Assembly (NCBI GenBank): GCA_002794785.1
Contig: NBBA01000004.1
Coordinates: 2,046,001-2,110,000, forward strand
DNA length: 64,000 bases
From: Coniferiporia sulphurascens
Lineage: Eukaryota; Basidiomycota; Agaricomycetes; Hymenochaetales; Hymenochaetaceae
Reading direction: 5' to 3'
Shown here: piece by piece, positions 12,359 to 23,555 of the stretch
How the letters are laid out: each line of letters opens with the position of its first letter
Numbering within the stretch: the first letter of the stretch is position 1
Position numbers and translations under genes: made by a program
Notes under the pieces: model-generated
The model's database searches: none
What the model saw: the letters and a program-made list of their open reading frames with translations, nothing else
Told to the model about the DNA's origin: nothing

Positions 12359-14914
12359 TCAGCGAGCATCCAAGGGGACAGCTGCCTCGAGGCTCTTTTT
12401 GTCGTCGTAGTCCGCTGAGGCGGACGAAGCCAAGACATCCTCCTCGCCAGTACCGAGCAGGGATGTGTCCCAGCCGTTCGCCTCGAGGTACTCGCGGAAC
12501 TCCGCATCCTCCTTGATCATCGCGTCCGCCGAAAGGGGGCGGATGCAGAAGAACGTTACGATCGCCGAGAAGATCGCGAGTCCCGAGCCAACCCAGAACG
12601 GACCCGTGTTACCACGTGCCGAATTCGAGCCACCGAACGCTACGAAGGAAAACACATACGAGTGCGAGAGATGAGAAACTTGTTAGGCGCTGAGAGGCTA
12701 GTCAGACATACCCTCGATCATTGGCGGGAAGGCCCAAGTCCCGACGAAAGCACCGACTTTCCCCATTGCAGCTGCGAAGCCGTAGTACTGACCGCGCACC
12801 GCCGTAGGTCCGCTCTTAGCAGCAAGCATTCCAAGACAGTTGCCAGGGCCTGTATTCATATACCGTGAGTAATTCGCTAACAGGGCTGCCAACATCTGCA
12901 ACTTACCGAGTTCACCAAAACTGAGGAAGATGCCGTAAACAACCGCAAACGCTCCGATGTGCTTAGTAAGTTGTTCGTAGAGGCCGCTCATAATGAACCC
13001 GATGACGGCCTGACACAGTAGCCCCAGGATCATGGTATATTTTGGGCCGAGATAGTCAACAACGAAGGCGCCGATAAGTGTGCCTGGCATGTAGAATAAG
13101 TTGATCACAACTCCCCAACCGAGTACGACTGTGAGCGAGGAGGAATTCCCGGTAATACTAATAAAAAGGAGTAGGTTTGAGTAATTTACACGCTCATTTA
13201 CGCAATGAAAAGCGACGAACTCGTTAACAACAGTTGTAGAGTAAAGGCCGAACTAAAAGAAGGATTAGTAGGTTTCCTCGAAGAACATCGATATTAGAAC
13301 GCACCGGGTATACAATGAAGTCGTACACGAACCAGGAGAGACAGAGACCGAGCAGTCCCCTCCAGTAACGCTTGAAAATAAGCCAGTACGGAATACGAGC
13401 GCGCTTCATCGAGTCTTTCTTGTATCGTGTCGGTTCATCCATGCGCAGCCGCCAAAGGAAAACTAATGCAGCGGGAACCACACCAAGTCCCAGAGAGAGA
13501 CGCCAGACCGCACGAAGGTGGTTATCACCAAATCTGGACATTGTCTAGTTAGCCACGGTGGCCATGAGTACTAAAAATATTGATGCTCACATCCAGAACA
13601 GAACAAGAGGCACGAATGAGGAAACGACAAATCCGAAGTCTATCATTGAATCTGAGAGCACACAGCATATGAGCATATTATTGGTAAAATATGGTGTAAG
13701 CTTAAATACTGACTTGTGGCGAGAGCGAACCAGCGATTTTGAGCATTTTTGGCGATCCCTTCCTCTTCCGTTTGCTCAGAAGCGGCGACGGATCCACAAG
13801 GATATTCAGCACCAATTCCAATACCAAGGAAGAAACTGCAGACCCGTTATCACCCAGTAGGAAGGTAAGGTAAAAGTAACGTACCGGCAAGCACTAAGCA
13901 TGGCGAGCATGCCATGAAGGCTATGGTGTGCGCCGGATGAAGCGGCGGAAAGCGCTGAAAAAAGGAAGACGATACCCGTAGCAGTCATCTATTATGAAAG
14001 CGAGGTGGGTGTTAGTTCGGGCCTTCTCCAAAAACAAAAAAAGGTACGCAGGCAAAATAAAATAAAATAAATAGAAATAAAAGCGACTGGCGCTTTGGAG
14101 CATCTCCACCTCCCATTTCAAGAAACATCATCGATAACTGCCAACTCCACGCTCTTTCACGACAAGTGTGGGAGTCATTTTAATTATATGCACTCCCGAA
14201 ATCTCATCAAAACCTAACTTGACGTCCCCCCAGTGGATAAAATAAGAAAGAGGGGCTCCGTACACGTTCATGTGCATGTGGGGAAACGAAGTCCACAGTA
14301 GAGGTCGAGACTCATTACCGACAGTTAAGAACCATAAACTAGCCCACGCACGGCAGAAGAGAAGGGAGGAAGGAGAACGACAGGGGAAGTTATTGAAAAA
14401 AGAGGAAAAGGACTCACCATCCCAAACTTGCGTCCCATTCTATCTGAGATGTATCCGAACGACAGCATCCCAACGATGGTGCCGGCGAACACCACCGAGC
14501 TCAAAACCGTAGAGTAGTTGTGCGCGGTAACCTCAGCAGTGCCATATATACGCTTGAGAACTATTACGCGCAAGTCCGTCACATTATTCCAAAGGTAACA
14601 AAAACGCCGTGTCAAGCTTACTGGTGTTCACTATATCAAGCAGCAATCAGAAAGTCGCGCCAAGCAAGGTGAACCGAGTAATGCACGAACCTGATCCAAT
14701 AATGTTATTGGCGTAGCCTGTATGGACAAAGCGTTCAACATCATCCCAGAGGAAATTCCCCGCATATATCCTTACCGTCAGAGAACAAAGCCGTTCCACA
14801 GCTAACGGAAGTCCGTCAGCGCTCGCTTGTCGGCCACACGACCACGGAAAGAACTCACGCAAAGATCAAGGAGACTTGGGACAGCCCGCGTTTGGGTCGG
14901 AACAAGTCAGCCAT
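12359..14914 (-). CDS. GIT1/phosphate-type MFS permease, 492 aa
   Basis: A major-facilitator proton symporter of the PHO84/GIT1 group, expected to import glycerophosphodiesters or phosphate across the plasma membrane. Thirteen exons join in phase: 14914-14859, 14801-14776, 14717-14691, 14630-14622, 14560-14418, 13988-13885, 13835-13714, 13651-13591, 13533-13305, 13252-13221, 13157-12907, 12849-12712 and 12639-12359. The fourth exon is only 9 nt and encodes part of SVNTILKRIYG. Family marks are [12 protein letters not shown] in helix 1, [13 protein letters not shown] after helix 2, [17 protein letters not shown] in helix 4, DEPTRYKKD in the central loop, and [12 protein letters not shown] and [11 protein letters not shown] in the second half. 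The length is normal. The acidic C-terminal tail ([10 protein letters not shown]) is cytosolic. A TATATATA box lies 90 bp upstream. Substrate choice between phosphate and glycerophosphoinositol cannot be read from sequence. Confidence 0.9.
14622..14630 (-). other. 9-nt microexon in the permease gene
   Basis: TGAACACCA lies between a ...gatatag acceptor and a gtaagc donor. Including it restores V-N-T in the family-conserved run IIGSVNTILKRIYG and keeps phase; skipping it would delete exactly three residues. Confidence 0.75.
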
Positions 14915-15717
14915 GATAGTCGGCAACCTCGGTAGAGCGTCGAGCGTTAGGAGACTGAAAGCGCGAGGGAGCTCCAAAGGACGGTCATGCCATATGGACC
15001 AGTATATATACCCCGCGCCGACTGTTCGATGCGATTCGCAAAAACGATAGCAGGGGCGCTCTGATCAGACGGGTACGTAAACATTAGATAATAATATAAA
15101 CCCTATAAAACTCATAACGGGGCATGCTACATGTGATAACACACCGCAATAGGCAGTAGCGAGGGAACATGTACAGCCACTAACCACGCACGTTCGATAA
15201 CATAGTGTTTGGCCGGATTCCGGAACTTGATAGCCGTATTTCCAAGTTCCCTGTAAAGAGTGTTGGTGGAATGCGCAGTAACCATTAACAATAATCTTGG
15301 AACGAATTCACAGAGCAAGAAATAGGAATGAACGAAAAGGAAAGAGGGAAGAAAAGACATGGTGAAATAACGACTATACTGTCCTATCAAAGGACCCGGA
15401 AAAAAGATAAACAACGAGTTGTTTATCGTGCCTGGCTGCTCAATGCACAGCTCGAAGTGCTTACTTCTCGCTGAGAGGGGTATCCGGCGATTTCTTGCAG
15501 TATGCCCCGGACGAAAGGCAAACCTAGACAGACTTAGCTCGGCGGGAATGCCTGCGCGAAGACATACTCAGATATAACACGGCACGACTGAGCCAATGGC
15601 ACTAATACATAGAGCACAACCTGACGGTGTCTAGCAGCCCAGCTCGACATTCAGCAGCATATTCCGCTGACGACGCGCTCGGATACAATAATCAGGGACG
15701 ATGTATTGATAATGGTG
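14915..15717. other. Intergenic: permease promoter and SEM1 3' flank
   Basis: Contains the upstream region of the permease gene and the downstream region of the SEM1 gene, transcribed in the same direction. The only element recognised is the TATATATA box at 15003-15010. The open frame at 15127-15414 (-) is a hydrophobic translation without support. Confidence 0.45.
15003..15010 (-). promoter_or_regulatory. TATA box of the permease gene
   Basis: TATATATA, 89 bp upstream of the ATG at 14914, in the right orientation and range for a core promoter of an inducible transporter gene. No phosphate-responsive CACGTG site was seen close by. Confidence 0.45.
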
Positions 15718-16612
15718 CTAGTGCTGCATAGCGTCTCCTGCACCTGCACCGGCAGGACCAACTCCTGTCGTACCTGCCCCTGTCTTTACCAATTCATTCC
15801 TGGCCGGCGAATTATGTCAGTAATATGAAACAGGATAAAGTCAAGAAGATAGCACGACGTTCTATCAACAAGCAGAAAGGGAGAGGCGTAGTTATATGGC
15901 AAGGATCACACGCTTCTGGCGGGACGAACGTTTGTCAACCTTCAGCGCCGTGTGACAACCGTTAGCTCTCTCCAACCAAAAATGGATGAAGAGACGGGAT
16001 ATGAAGACTCCCCGCCCTACCGAACACAGAAGGGCGGGCTTCTCAATCAACCGAAGAAACCCGGGATGAGCGAACCGCCGGTCAATACACGGACGCCAAC
16101 AAACGGCGTGATAGGGCGGCGGCTCCAAACGACATCACCGTAATTGTAGAGAATAGGTGTGGCCACAGTTCCAGGGAACTCACTTACCTCAACTGGACGC
16201 TAAATTCATCTTCGACATCGTCGTCGTCCCAATTATCCTCCCACAGTTTGTCGCCACCTGATTTCGCCGCTCCCGGCGCCGTCCCTCCGAGATGAGCGAG
16301 ATCCGTTTTTGAGTCATCCCAGTCTATGCATGCGAACGTACGGCAGAAAGCGTCGAGAATGCGTGCATACGTTCACGAATCGCACGAGGATGAATTAAGA
16401 ACAGAGTCAACGAAAGGGCCAAAATCATTTAACCGATCAGTCGTCTCCAGTTGTGCACGATGCCTCCCACCTTGCACAGAGAACTCCTCAAATTCATCAT
16501 CCTCCTCCAACCCGCTCACATTTGACTGCTGCGGCCGCTGTTCCGAGGTCTCCTCGTCCAGATTCAATGTGTTTTTCGATTGTTTTGAAGACGATGCATC
16601 CGTTGATGACAT
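15718..16612 (-). CDS. SEM1: SEM1/DSS1, 26S proteasome lid subunit, 119 aa
   Basis: A small acidic protein of the proteasome lid, also a partner of BRCA2-type and TREX-2 (Thp1-Sac3) complexes in eukaryotes. Three exons join in phase: 16612-16471, 16323-16188 and 15799-15718. The translation carries the two family acid-aromatic blocks, EDDEFEEFSVQDWDD and DKLWEDNWDDDDVEDEF, followed by SVQLRNEL and a Gly/Ala-rich tail. At 119 aa it is longer than the 70-90 aa of many orthologues because of an N-terminal Ser/Gln-rich leader and the tail. The second intron is 388 nt, unusually long here. The assignment rests on the conserved acidic blocks and is firm. Confidence 0.92.
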
Positions 16613-18333
16613 ATTGAGCACGGTTGATAGTATACACGCTTTAAGGGTTGGGTATTGCACGGAGGAAGGGAGCAACGTCGTTGAAGAAGTGAACGCGTAC
16701 TCTGACGAGAGCGCGTACAGGTGTGACGCGTCCCGAGCTGGTGGCGCGTGAGAAAATCACTTGCCTATCTCAGCTTCAACTACGCCAAAGCGGAGTGGGC
16801 AGATGCTTTCGTCTGCCAAAAAAAAATAACGATGACTACTTACTTCCTAGTCTGCGCCGCTAGAGAGAGAGAGAGAGAGAGAGAGTTACTTCAGCCGATA
16901 ATCATACCCTGCAACCTTTTCTCTCAACGATGCAAACTGGAATAGTCAGAAGCACCTCCGAGTCCTTTTCAACCGTGACCAACTTTCCGAACTTCTCCAA
17001 GCTCTCCGTACTGGAAGTCCGAGCACCGCGCGCCCTAATAACACCACTGGCATTTCGCCAGCTCTGTTTAAGCCATCCTCCTCTGCCTCTCGGCATGGCT
17101 TTTGAAAGAGGGGGTAGGACAGGATAGGAGGTGGTTTCACCCCCAATCGACTTTCCCGTCAATCATGATGATTGAACCGTTGATCGTGCAACTTTCCTAC
17201 AGCTGTGCGTCCGAAAGACCATAAACTGTACAGCAAAATCCCAGCTCCGAGTCCCAGGACAGCCAGACGGCGAAAAAACCTAAACAAGAGAGATGTTCAT
17301 CGGGCCCCGGTCCACGGTCTAGCCACTAGCGGCCCGCTCACGACAGTTCCGCCGGGCCCAGGGCCCAACGAGGGACTCCAGGCCTTAAGCTTGGACCCGG
17401 CCAGAGCGTCGAGCGTTGCTCCCTCTAGGCCAGGGACGCCGGTATCCCCGGGACGCTACAAGGAATTACTGTACTTACTCGTACCTGAACCCAGGAACCC
17501 GAACGCACATTGGCAACAACGCGCCGATATCCCCCAGACGGATCCGAGTCGGCCTGCAACACAGAACGCACTTCGAGTCGAGGGTAGAGCATCGGTTCTC
17601 TCACAATTCCACACAATAAAGTGAGGTAAATAACGAAGTTTACGTGCGTAGGGCCTATATCGTATAGTACGGTGACGACGACCCAAGCTCCAAACCTTAT
17701 ATTGATCCTGCTAGTGAAAGTATTGCAGCTATACTCTTGGCTCATGGTAGAGTGTAATATCAGTTTAACCCCTCGTTCCTCTTGTCTCCTGATCTCATTC
17801 GTCTTGTTTCCTCACCCTTTTCCCCCGTACCCCCAGGTTAGCATCTACTCACCGCCACCGCGCTGTCCGCCCAAGTCGAGCCTAAAGTGTTGCCGTACGT
17901 ATCAACATACACATACACATCTACAGTGCGAATATTAATGCTACAAATCAATTGTAACATAGCACACGTCAGTGAACAATTCCAGGTTCATGGTATCACT
18001 TCCGCCGTGTGTACTTACACACATGCGTGAAGCAGCTCAAGGGCGAGATTACGAAAAGAAACTTTACGTTCACCTTGATAGCCTTTTCGAAAAACGTACC
18101 ACTACAAAAAATTACAACTGACTCTTCAACCCGGTTTTACATTTCCGAAGGAAAACGTGAACTTTAAACACACAACGTCAATACATCTCCCCGCACCAAC
18201 GTGAACAGAAAAACACACTTCGCAAGAATATATTACAACACACAACACACGTTTTATCTTTCATCTTTCACCTTCCACTCAACCACAACATTTTCCGAAC
18301 ACCAAAAAAGCAACCGACTCGAAAGAGCCTGCC
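16613..18333. other. Intergenic, no gene supported
   Basis: About 1.7 kb. It includes the SEM1 promoter and an (AG)n tract at 16862-16886. The open frame at 17205-17624 (+) is Pro/Arg-rich and has no partner exons or motifs, so it is not called. A 21-nt stretch at 16989-17009 nearly repeats the start of the small secreted peptide gene (see findings). Confidence 0.45.
16862..16886. repeat. (AG)n microsatellite
   Basis: An uninterrupted run of about twelve AG units roughly 250 bp upstream of the SEM1 start. A simple-sequence repeat, likely length-polymorphic. Confidence 0.9.
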
Positions 18334-18714
18334 TCAAATAGCGCCCTCCTGCCCAAGCGCATCATCAAGGTTCCGCTCCTGCTTATACGCATCATTCTGC
18401 TTCCCGCGTCCGCGCGTGCGCTTCTCAAGCACCTCGCCGCCGCCCGCCCGCAGCTCGTTCACTTCGCCTACAAGTGGCATCGGAAAAAAAAAAATCGAAG
18501 TCAGCCCACATGGTACAGGCAAAGGTATAAGTTAAAGAAGAAGAAAGCAGGAAAGCCACGCACGCTTCGACACACGCCCCGTCTGCTCGCTCTTCGCAGC
18601 CTCCTTATCCTCACTGATCGAATTAATGTTCCCTCCCTCGTCAACCGCGCCGTACACCGCGTCCTCAGGCGCCACAGCCTGCTCGTCCTTGTACTCTCTA
18701 TCCGTGTCGAGCAT
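18334..18714 (-). CDS. Small hypothetical protein, 94 aa, two exons
   Basis: Exons 18714-18564 and 18467-18334 join in phase across a 96-nt intron (gtgcgt...ttgtag). The product is hydrophilic and charged throughout: MLDTDREYKDEQAVAPEDAV at the start, then a Glu/Lys stretch, then EVLEKRTRGRGKQNDAYKQE and an acidic end. No signal peptide or membrane segment is seen. The composition suggests an intrinsically disordered protein. I do not recognise the family. The intron's polypyrimidine tract and exact phase support a real gene, but its function is unknown. Confidence 0.55.
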
Positions 18715-19269
18715 ACTGCGAGGTTTAAAAGGTTTCGATTTCGATTTCGGTTTTGGTTTGGTTTGGTGTGTAGCGGCCTGAGTGGAGAGGGATACCGTTC
18801 AAGTTCAAGTTTTGTTGTGGCAAACAAGGGCGTATGCGACGGATACTTATACGCCCCCACCGCTCGCAAAAGAGCTTATTGCATCATATACCCGTCACCT
18901 CGTCCGTCATAGCGCTAAGCCTACCCTAAGCACACATACAGTAGGGATACCAGTACTACGCCAGGAAAATGTCAATTCCGCGTCATATGCATGTCTCAGG
19001 AGCCACTACTACTGGCAGGGATCGACGTACGGATCCGCATCCCCGATCCGGCGTCGGCGCAGCCAAAAACGGGTGTGGTAGTCTACATCGGGCATTACAT
19101 GTAACTCGTAAAAAAAAAAGTACAAACGGACTAAGAAAGAAAGAAGGAAAAGGAATAATAACAAAATAAAATACAAACCATCGACACTACTACTACTACT
19201 AGTACTAGCAATCAAGTGTTAAAAGAGTGTTCTGACTAGTAGTAGGTACTAGGAGCTGAGCAAAGGTCC
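18715..19269. other. Intergenic with low-complexity sequence
   Basis: Upstream region of the 94-aa gene and downstream region of the sirtuin gene. It contains a tttcgatttcggttttggtttgg-like tract at about 18735-18770 and a short ACT repeat at 19186-19200. No gene is seen. Confidence 0.5.
19186..19200. repeat. (ACT)5 repeat
   Basis: Five perfect ACT units just downstream of the sirtuin gene; simple sequence. Confidence 0.8.
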
Positions 19270-21888
19270 CTACGCAGACCTGTCCTCCTCAGAAACCGCC
19301 GCAGCTGACCAACCCGCGTCCGAAACCCCCGCCCGGCGCACAGACGTCCGTCCGCGCGCCCGCTTCCGCCTCGCCGGCGCCGCGGGCGGCAGCACTGCAC
19401 CCCCATCGTCCCCGAGACGCGCCAAGCTGCCGTCAACATCCCCGAATCCTGATACGTCCGAAGTATACGCATGCGCCCGTGTACCCCGTGTCCCCATCCC
19501 CACCGCCGCCTTTCCAGCTCTAGTTTTCCTCGACATGCTCAGCGGCGTGGGCGGTGCCCTCGCAAGAGGGGGGAAGGCGCAGGACGGTCGCGTATCATAT
19601 GCTTCCTCGTCACTGCAGCTCGGACAAGTGCACTGCGGCACGTATCCATACAAGCACGGCGTGAACTCGTCCTCCCCTTCGCCACACACGTCCACAGGGC
19701 TCAACGACCCCGAACCGAAGCCCGCGCGCGGCCGCGACGCGGCAGCGCACGCCAGCAGATCGAGCGACGATGACCCGCCCGGCTCGTGCTCCCGTTCAGA
19801 CCACGAACGTATATTCGCGCTCCCAGTTTCCGAACTTGACTCCCCCGGCGTATGAGTGTCTGGGCTGTCCATGGCGGTCGAGACGGAAGAGCTACTCAAG
19901 CTACTCGGACTGCGCGGGCGCGTGGGATGGGTAGTGATGACCACCTCCGGGATCGTCCGTCCGGGCGCAGAGATATGGAGATGCCTGGACGAAGGGGACT
20001 TCGGCAAGTCTATACCAGTGTGTTTTGTACTCCTTTGCGGTGCAAAATCCGACTTGACGCCTGCCGATGCATTCGCTGCATTCGTCGCCTCCAAAGCAGA
20101 GGATTGCGCGCCTCTTCCCTTGCCCTTCGCAACAGCGGCAGCGGCACGCTTCGACGGCGACTTGGGTGACAGAGGAGTCGCCGGATCGCGCACAATCAGC
20201 GTCACCCGCCGCCGTTTTGCAGGCTTCGCATCCCCGGCGGGTGCGGCTCTCTTCCGTCCCCTCACCGCTTTCTTCTTCGGCGCCAAAACGCCCAGCTCCT
20301 CCCTCTCCGCCTGCCGCGCCTCCCGTTCCCGCCTCCTCCGATCCTCCCGCACACGCCTCTCCTCCCGTGCCCTCTCGTCCCTCTCCACCTTCTCCGCACG
20401 CTCCCGCTCCCCGCGTACCATCTCCTCATGCAGCATCCCCGCAAACATCTGCGCATCGCCCTGTACCCACACGTCGAACACACCGTCCCACTCGCGCGTC
20501 GGTACAGGAAAGTCCAAATTCACATACACCGTTGTGATCGGGCGCTCCGCCGGCGCCGCCTCGTCGTCCTGCACAGGCGTGCGCCGCGGCGATGGGGAGG
20601 GTGACGAAGTTGGCGTCGGCGTCGGCGCAGGTGTAGGTAACCCCGCCGCTGCCCGAGCCTGTGCAACCTCCAGCGCACGATCCGCCCGTGCACGCTCACG
20701 CGCCCGTACGGCCTTCGCAAACTCTCGCACAATGCGCTTCGTACCGGGCACGCGTAGCGACGTCCCCACCACAAGCAACACATCTGCTCCGCCACGTGCG
20801 CCGCGCGCGAGATCCCGACGCACGACCGCGCCGACGTCTTCGCCGTCGCGATGGTCTTCATTGTACAGCACGACGCTCGGCCGCAGCCTGCCGACGCCAC
20901 GTGGACGCTTGCCGATGAGCGAGCGCGTCGCCTCGAGCACTGCGCATTCCGGGCAGTCGGGCGGGACACCTGCAAGCAGCGAGGGAAGATGGTCCGAGAG
21001 CGGGAAGCTATGCGTGCATGATACACAGTGCACCGTCTGGAGGGTGCCATGCAGGGGAATACAACGGGGTGTCGAGCGCGCGCTTGTACTCGTACTTGCG
21101 AGGGAGGGCAGCAACGAAACATCCGCAGTCTCACTCCGCTGAGGAGGCACACCCATAATCATATTACTCGAGCCCTCCAATAAATTTAGTTCTTCACCGC
21201 TTTGCACAGCGCTCTTCTGCGCCTTAGTCCTAGCCCTACGCCCGCGGTTCTCAGGCAGGCCGAACGACATGCCCGCCTTCTCCTCAAGGGCGTCTATATT
21301 CTGCGTGTACACGCGGAGGAGCTTCCCGCGGTCGTCGAGCTCGCGAAGGACACTATGGAAAGGCGTCGGCGCCGCCTCGGACGAGAGGCGCGCGAGGCGA
21401 GCCATCATCTGGTAGAAGAGTGCCGTCGTGTGCTCCGACTGACAATAAACGGGGGAACGTTGAGCACTACAGCACCGCAAGCGCACACGCGCGCCTTTGA
21501 AAGAGAGAGAAAAATCGACACACATTAAGCACGGACGCATCGAAGAGGTCCTTCCCCGAGGAAAGGTTCTCCTTCGGGTTCTCTCTTTTGATACTCTGGA
21601 ACAGACCGTCTGCAGAGCGGAAGTCTGGTATGCCCGCCTGCACCGAGATGCCTGCGCCTGCGAAAAGCAAAGGCAACACAAGACAACACACCGATCAGCA
21701 CCCTCTGCTCGATAAACACAGGAAGAAAAAGAGAATGAGAACGCACCGCAGACGACGGCGATGCGCTTCGCCCTCAGTACAGTCTGGACGACTCGCGCAG
21801 CGAGCGTGGCAGGGTCGTCCGCGGGGGACACGAATGCAGGCCACGCCTGGGGCAAAGCGGTCCCGTCGAGCGGGACGAGGAGCGTCAT
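19270..21888 (-). CDS. Hst3/Hst4-type sirtuin, 814 aa
   Basis: An NAD-dependent protein deacetylase, expected to act in the nucleus; yeast Hst3/Hst4 remove H3K56 acetylation after replication. Exons: 21888-21747, 21657-21524 and 21438-19270. Only after removing the two introns does the NAD site appear: VVCGAGISVQAGIPDFRSAD. It is followed by YTQNIDALE, the catalytic His in PLHGTL, a CVSC...CPEC zinc site, RPSVVLYNEDH, and VGTSLRVPG with TKRIVREFAKA, the last four typical of the Hst3/4 branch. The segment between TQNID and the catalytic His carries an insertion of about 70 residues. The C-terminal half is a Glu/Arg helix, a basic patch (KPAKRRRV, likely nuclear localisation) and a Ser/Pro tail with a second Cys cluster (QCTCPSC). 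The reading frame is open through both introns by chance, so an unspliced reading gives a false 872-aa product. Confidence 0.9.
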   Translation of the reverse strand: MTLLVPLDGTALPQAWPAFVSPADDPATLAARVVQTVLRAKRIAVVCGAFSFSFSSCVYRAEGADRCVVLCCLCFSQAQASRCRRAYQTSALQTVCSRVSKERTRRRTFPRGRTSSMRPCLMCVDFSLSFKGARVRLRCCSAQRSPVYCQSEHTTALFYQMMARLARLSSEAAPTPFHSVLRELDDRGKLLRVYTQNIDALEEKAGMSFGLPENRGRRARTKAQKSAVQSGEELNLLEGSSNMIMGVPPQRSETADVSLLPSLASTSTSARSTPRCIPLHGTLQTVHCVSCTHSFPLSDHLPSLLAGVPPDCPECAVLEATRSLIGKRPRGVGRLRPSVVLYNEDHRDGEDVGAVVRRDLARGARGGADVLLVVGTSLRVPGTKRIVREFAKAVRARERARADRALEVAQARAAAGLPTPAPTPTPTSSPSPSPRRTPVQDDEAAPAERPITTVYVNLDFPVPTREWDGVFDVWVQGDAQMFAGMLHEEMVRGERERAEKVERDERAREERRVREDRRRREREARQAEREELGVLAPKKKAVRGRKRAAPAGDAKPAKRRRVTLIVRDPATPLSPKSPSKRAAAAVAKGKGRGAQSSALEATNAANASAGVKSDFAPQRSTKHTGIDLPKSPSSRHLHISAPGRTIPEVVITTHPTRPRSPSSLSSSSVSTAMDSPDTHTPGESSSETGSANIRSWSEREHEPGGSSSLDLLACAAASRPRAGFGSGSLSPVDVCGEGEDEFTPCLYGYVPQCTCPSCSDEEAYDTRPSCAFPPLARAPPTPLSMSRKTRAGKAAVGMGTRGTRAHAYTSDVSGFGDVDGSLARLGDDGGAVLPPAAPARRKRARGRTSVRRAGVSDAGWSAAAVSEEDRSA

Positions 21889-23555
21889 CTCGCAGGCGGA
21901 GGCCTGCTATTACGGTACAATAAATTGTCCTCGCTGTCGTTTTCCGACGTTGTTATTGTCGTCGTCGTCGTCGTTGTCGAGATCGTCTGAGACGTCGCGG
22001 CGGGTATAGGCGTGCCGCAGGTGGCACTGGGCAGGCCGGGCTCGGTGCTGCTAAAGAACCCCGGCAAACACCGTGTGCTTCTTTAAACCTTACGCTTTTT
22101 GGTCAGACACACAAACCTCGGAGGGGGGTAAAACGAATGGTACGGCTGTTATTCAACTCGAAGGACTACACGCAAAGGATTCGAAAGCAGAGTACAATCA
22201 ATCAAAAACGTCCGGGTCCAATTAGACTCACGCTATGCGTAAGGTCTAAATTGGCACGCACAAAACGCATGTACAGATGAAATTTCAATTTCAAATAAGT
22301 CACCAGGAAGAACTCCCAGGATATCTGGAAGCTACCAATATATCAATACTTGTGGAGCCATTTCCCTCAAACTGTATAGAAACAATCGCAGCAGCTCCGA
22401 CGCCATCCTCTCTTCATCCCACCACTTTAAAGGGGACATAGGGCAGCTTGAACTTTATCATACACAGCGACAGCATAGGAACCAATCTGAGCATCAAAAG
22501 AAAAAAGTCGAAGAAAAATAAGAGGACGATGATGATGATGCTGAAGAGTTTGCTTTCCGCCGAGAATAAATATTCGGAAGGGGAAAAAAAAGTTTATAAA
22601 AAAAGCGAAGAGGGGAGATGAACCGAACCGCCCTTCATATCCTCGGCCTAGGGCGAAGAGCAGGGCCAGGGCGGACGGGGGATAAAGAAACGTTAACTAT
22701 ATCACAAGAACGACAGAAGGTCTAGCTGACGAGGTTCCAAAAAAACAGGTAGGCCACGGCAGACATTCGAGAAGCAAAGCAGAATAATGAAATGCAGGCG
22801 CAAAGGAGAGTGGGTGGTACATACAACATACATGACGCTGTTATATAGACGATCCAGAAAGATGGGAAACGGTAGGTGGAGAGGAAAAAAGGATGGGGCT
22901 TGACACTTGCTGAACATCATTCCAGGACGAAGTCAGGGGACGTGTGATGATAGAGCGGAATTCTGACGGGATAGATCAGTCCCTCTTGAGGAATAAATAA
23001 ACAAACCAAGAAAAAAGCCAGCAGCAAAAAGGGGACGGCTGAGTTTACCCTCCGCCGCGCCGCGAAAGACGGCCGTGTGAGGCAACAAATCATTAAGGAA
23101 CTGAAACAGTGCCACAACCTTCGAGTTCCGTCAATTTATAGTCCCAGGCCCCCAAGCCGCACAGCACAGCAAATCCGAGCATAACTTTCCGCAAAAAATG
23201 GTTTCCGGTTCTGAACCGCCCACATACGGTAGATAAGATCGAGAAAGATAGATGGAAGCAAGGCGGAAGAAGATGACGACGACGATGACGAGAAATAGTG
23301 TTGATACAATTACTGGTTTGCCATTCGGAATGTAGTAAAGCAAGCTGAGACGGGAACGAGATATGAGCGAGCGTGCGTGCGCCATTCGAAATGCCGTGCG
23401 TCCGCCGAACCCACAAACAGAAAAATACGTATCAACTCGCACCCACATTGCTCTGTATATGTTCATAGACAGAGAAGTGCGAAAAGTGCGAGCGAAATAG
23501 AGTCTTCACGAGATATTTCACCAGCTAGATTACGTTCACCACTCTTCCCCTCCCT
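21889..23555. other. Intergenic, no gene supported
   Basis: About 1.7 kb holding the sirtuin promoter, with GTC repeats at about 21958-21979, and the 3' flank of the Whi5-like gene. Short hydrophobic frames at 22702-23117 (-) do not chain into a gene. Confidence 0.45.

Noticed and set aside
15127..15414. 95-codon hydrophobic - strand frame
   Set aside because: No partner exons, no family pattern; lies in the permease promoter region.
16326..16751. 141-codon + strand frame
   Set aside because: Antisense to SEM1 exon 1 and its intron; the minus strand has the conserved acidic motifs.
16862..16886. Tandem repeat as a CRISPR-like array
   Set aside because: A dinucleotide microsatellite with no spacers, in eukaryotic DNA.
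19856..21142. 428-codon open frame on the + strand
   Set aside because: Exactly antisense to the sirtuin exon; Ser/Arg-rich translation typical of the reverse frame of GC-rich coding DNA, with no motifs.
19270..21888. Single 872-codon frame as an intronless gene
   Set aside because: Two introns lie within it; only the spliced form gives the GAGIS...DFRS NAD-binding motif, which is in another frame between them.
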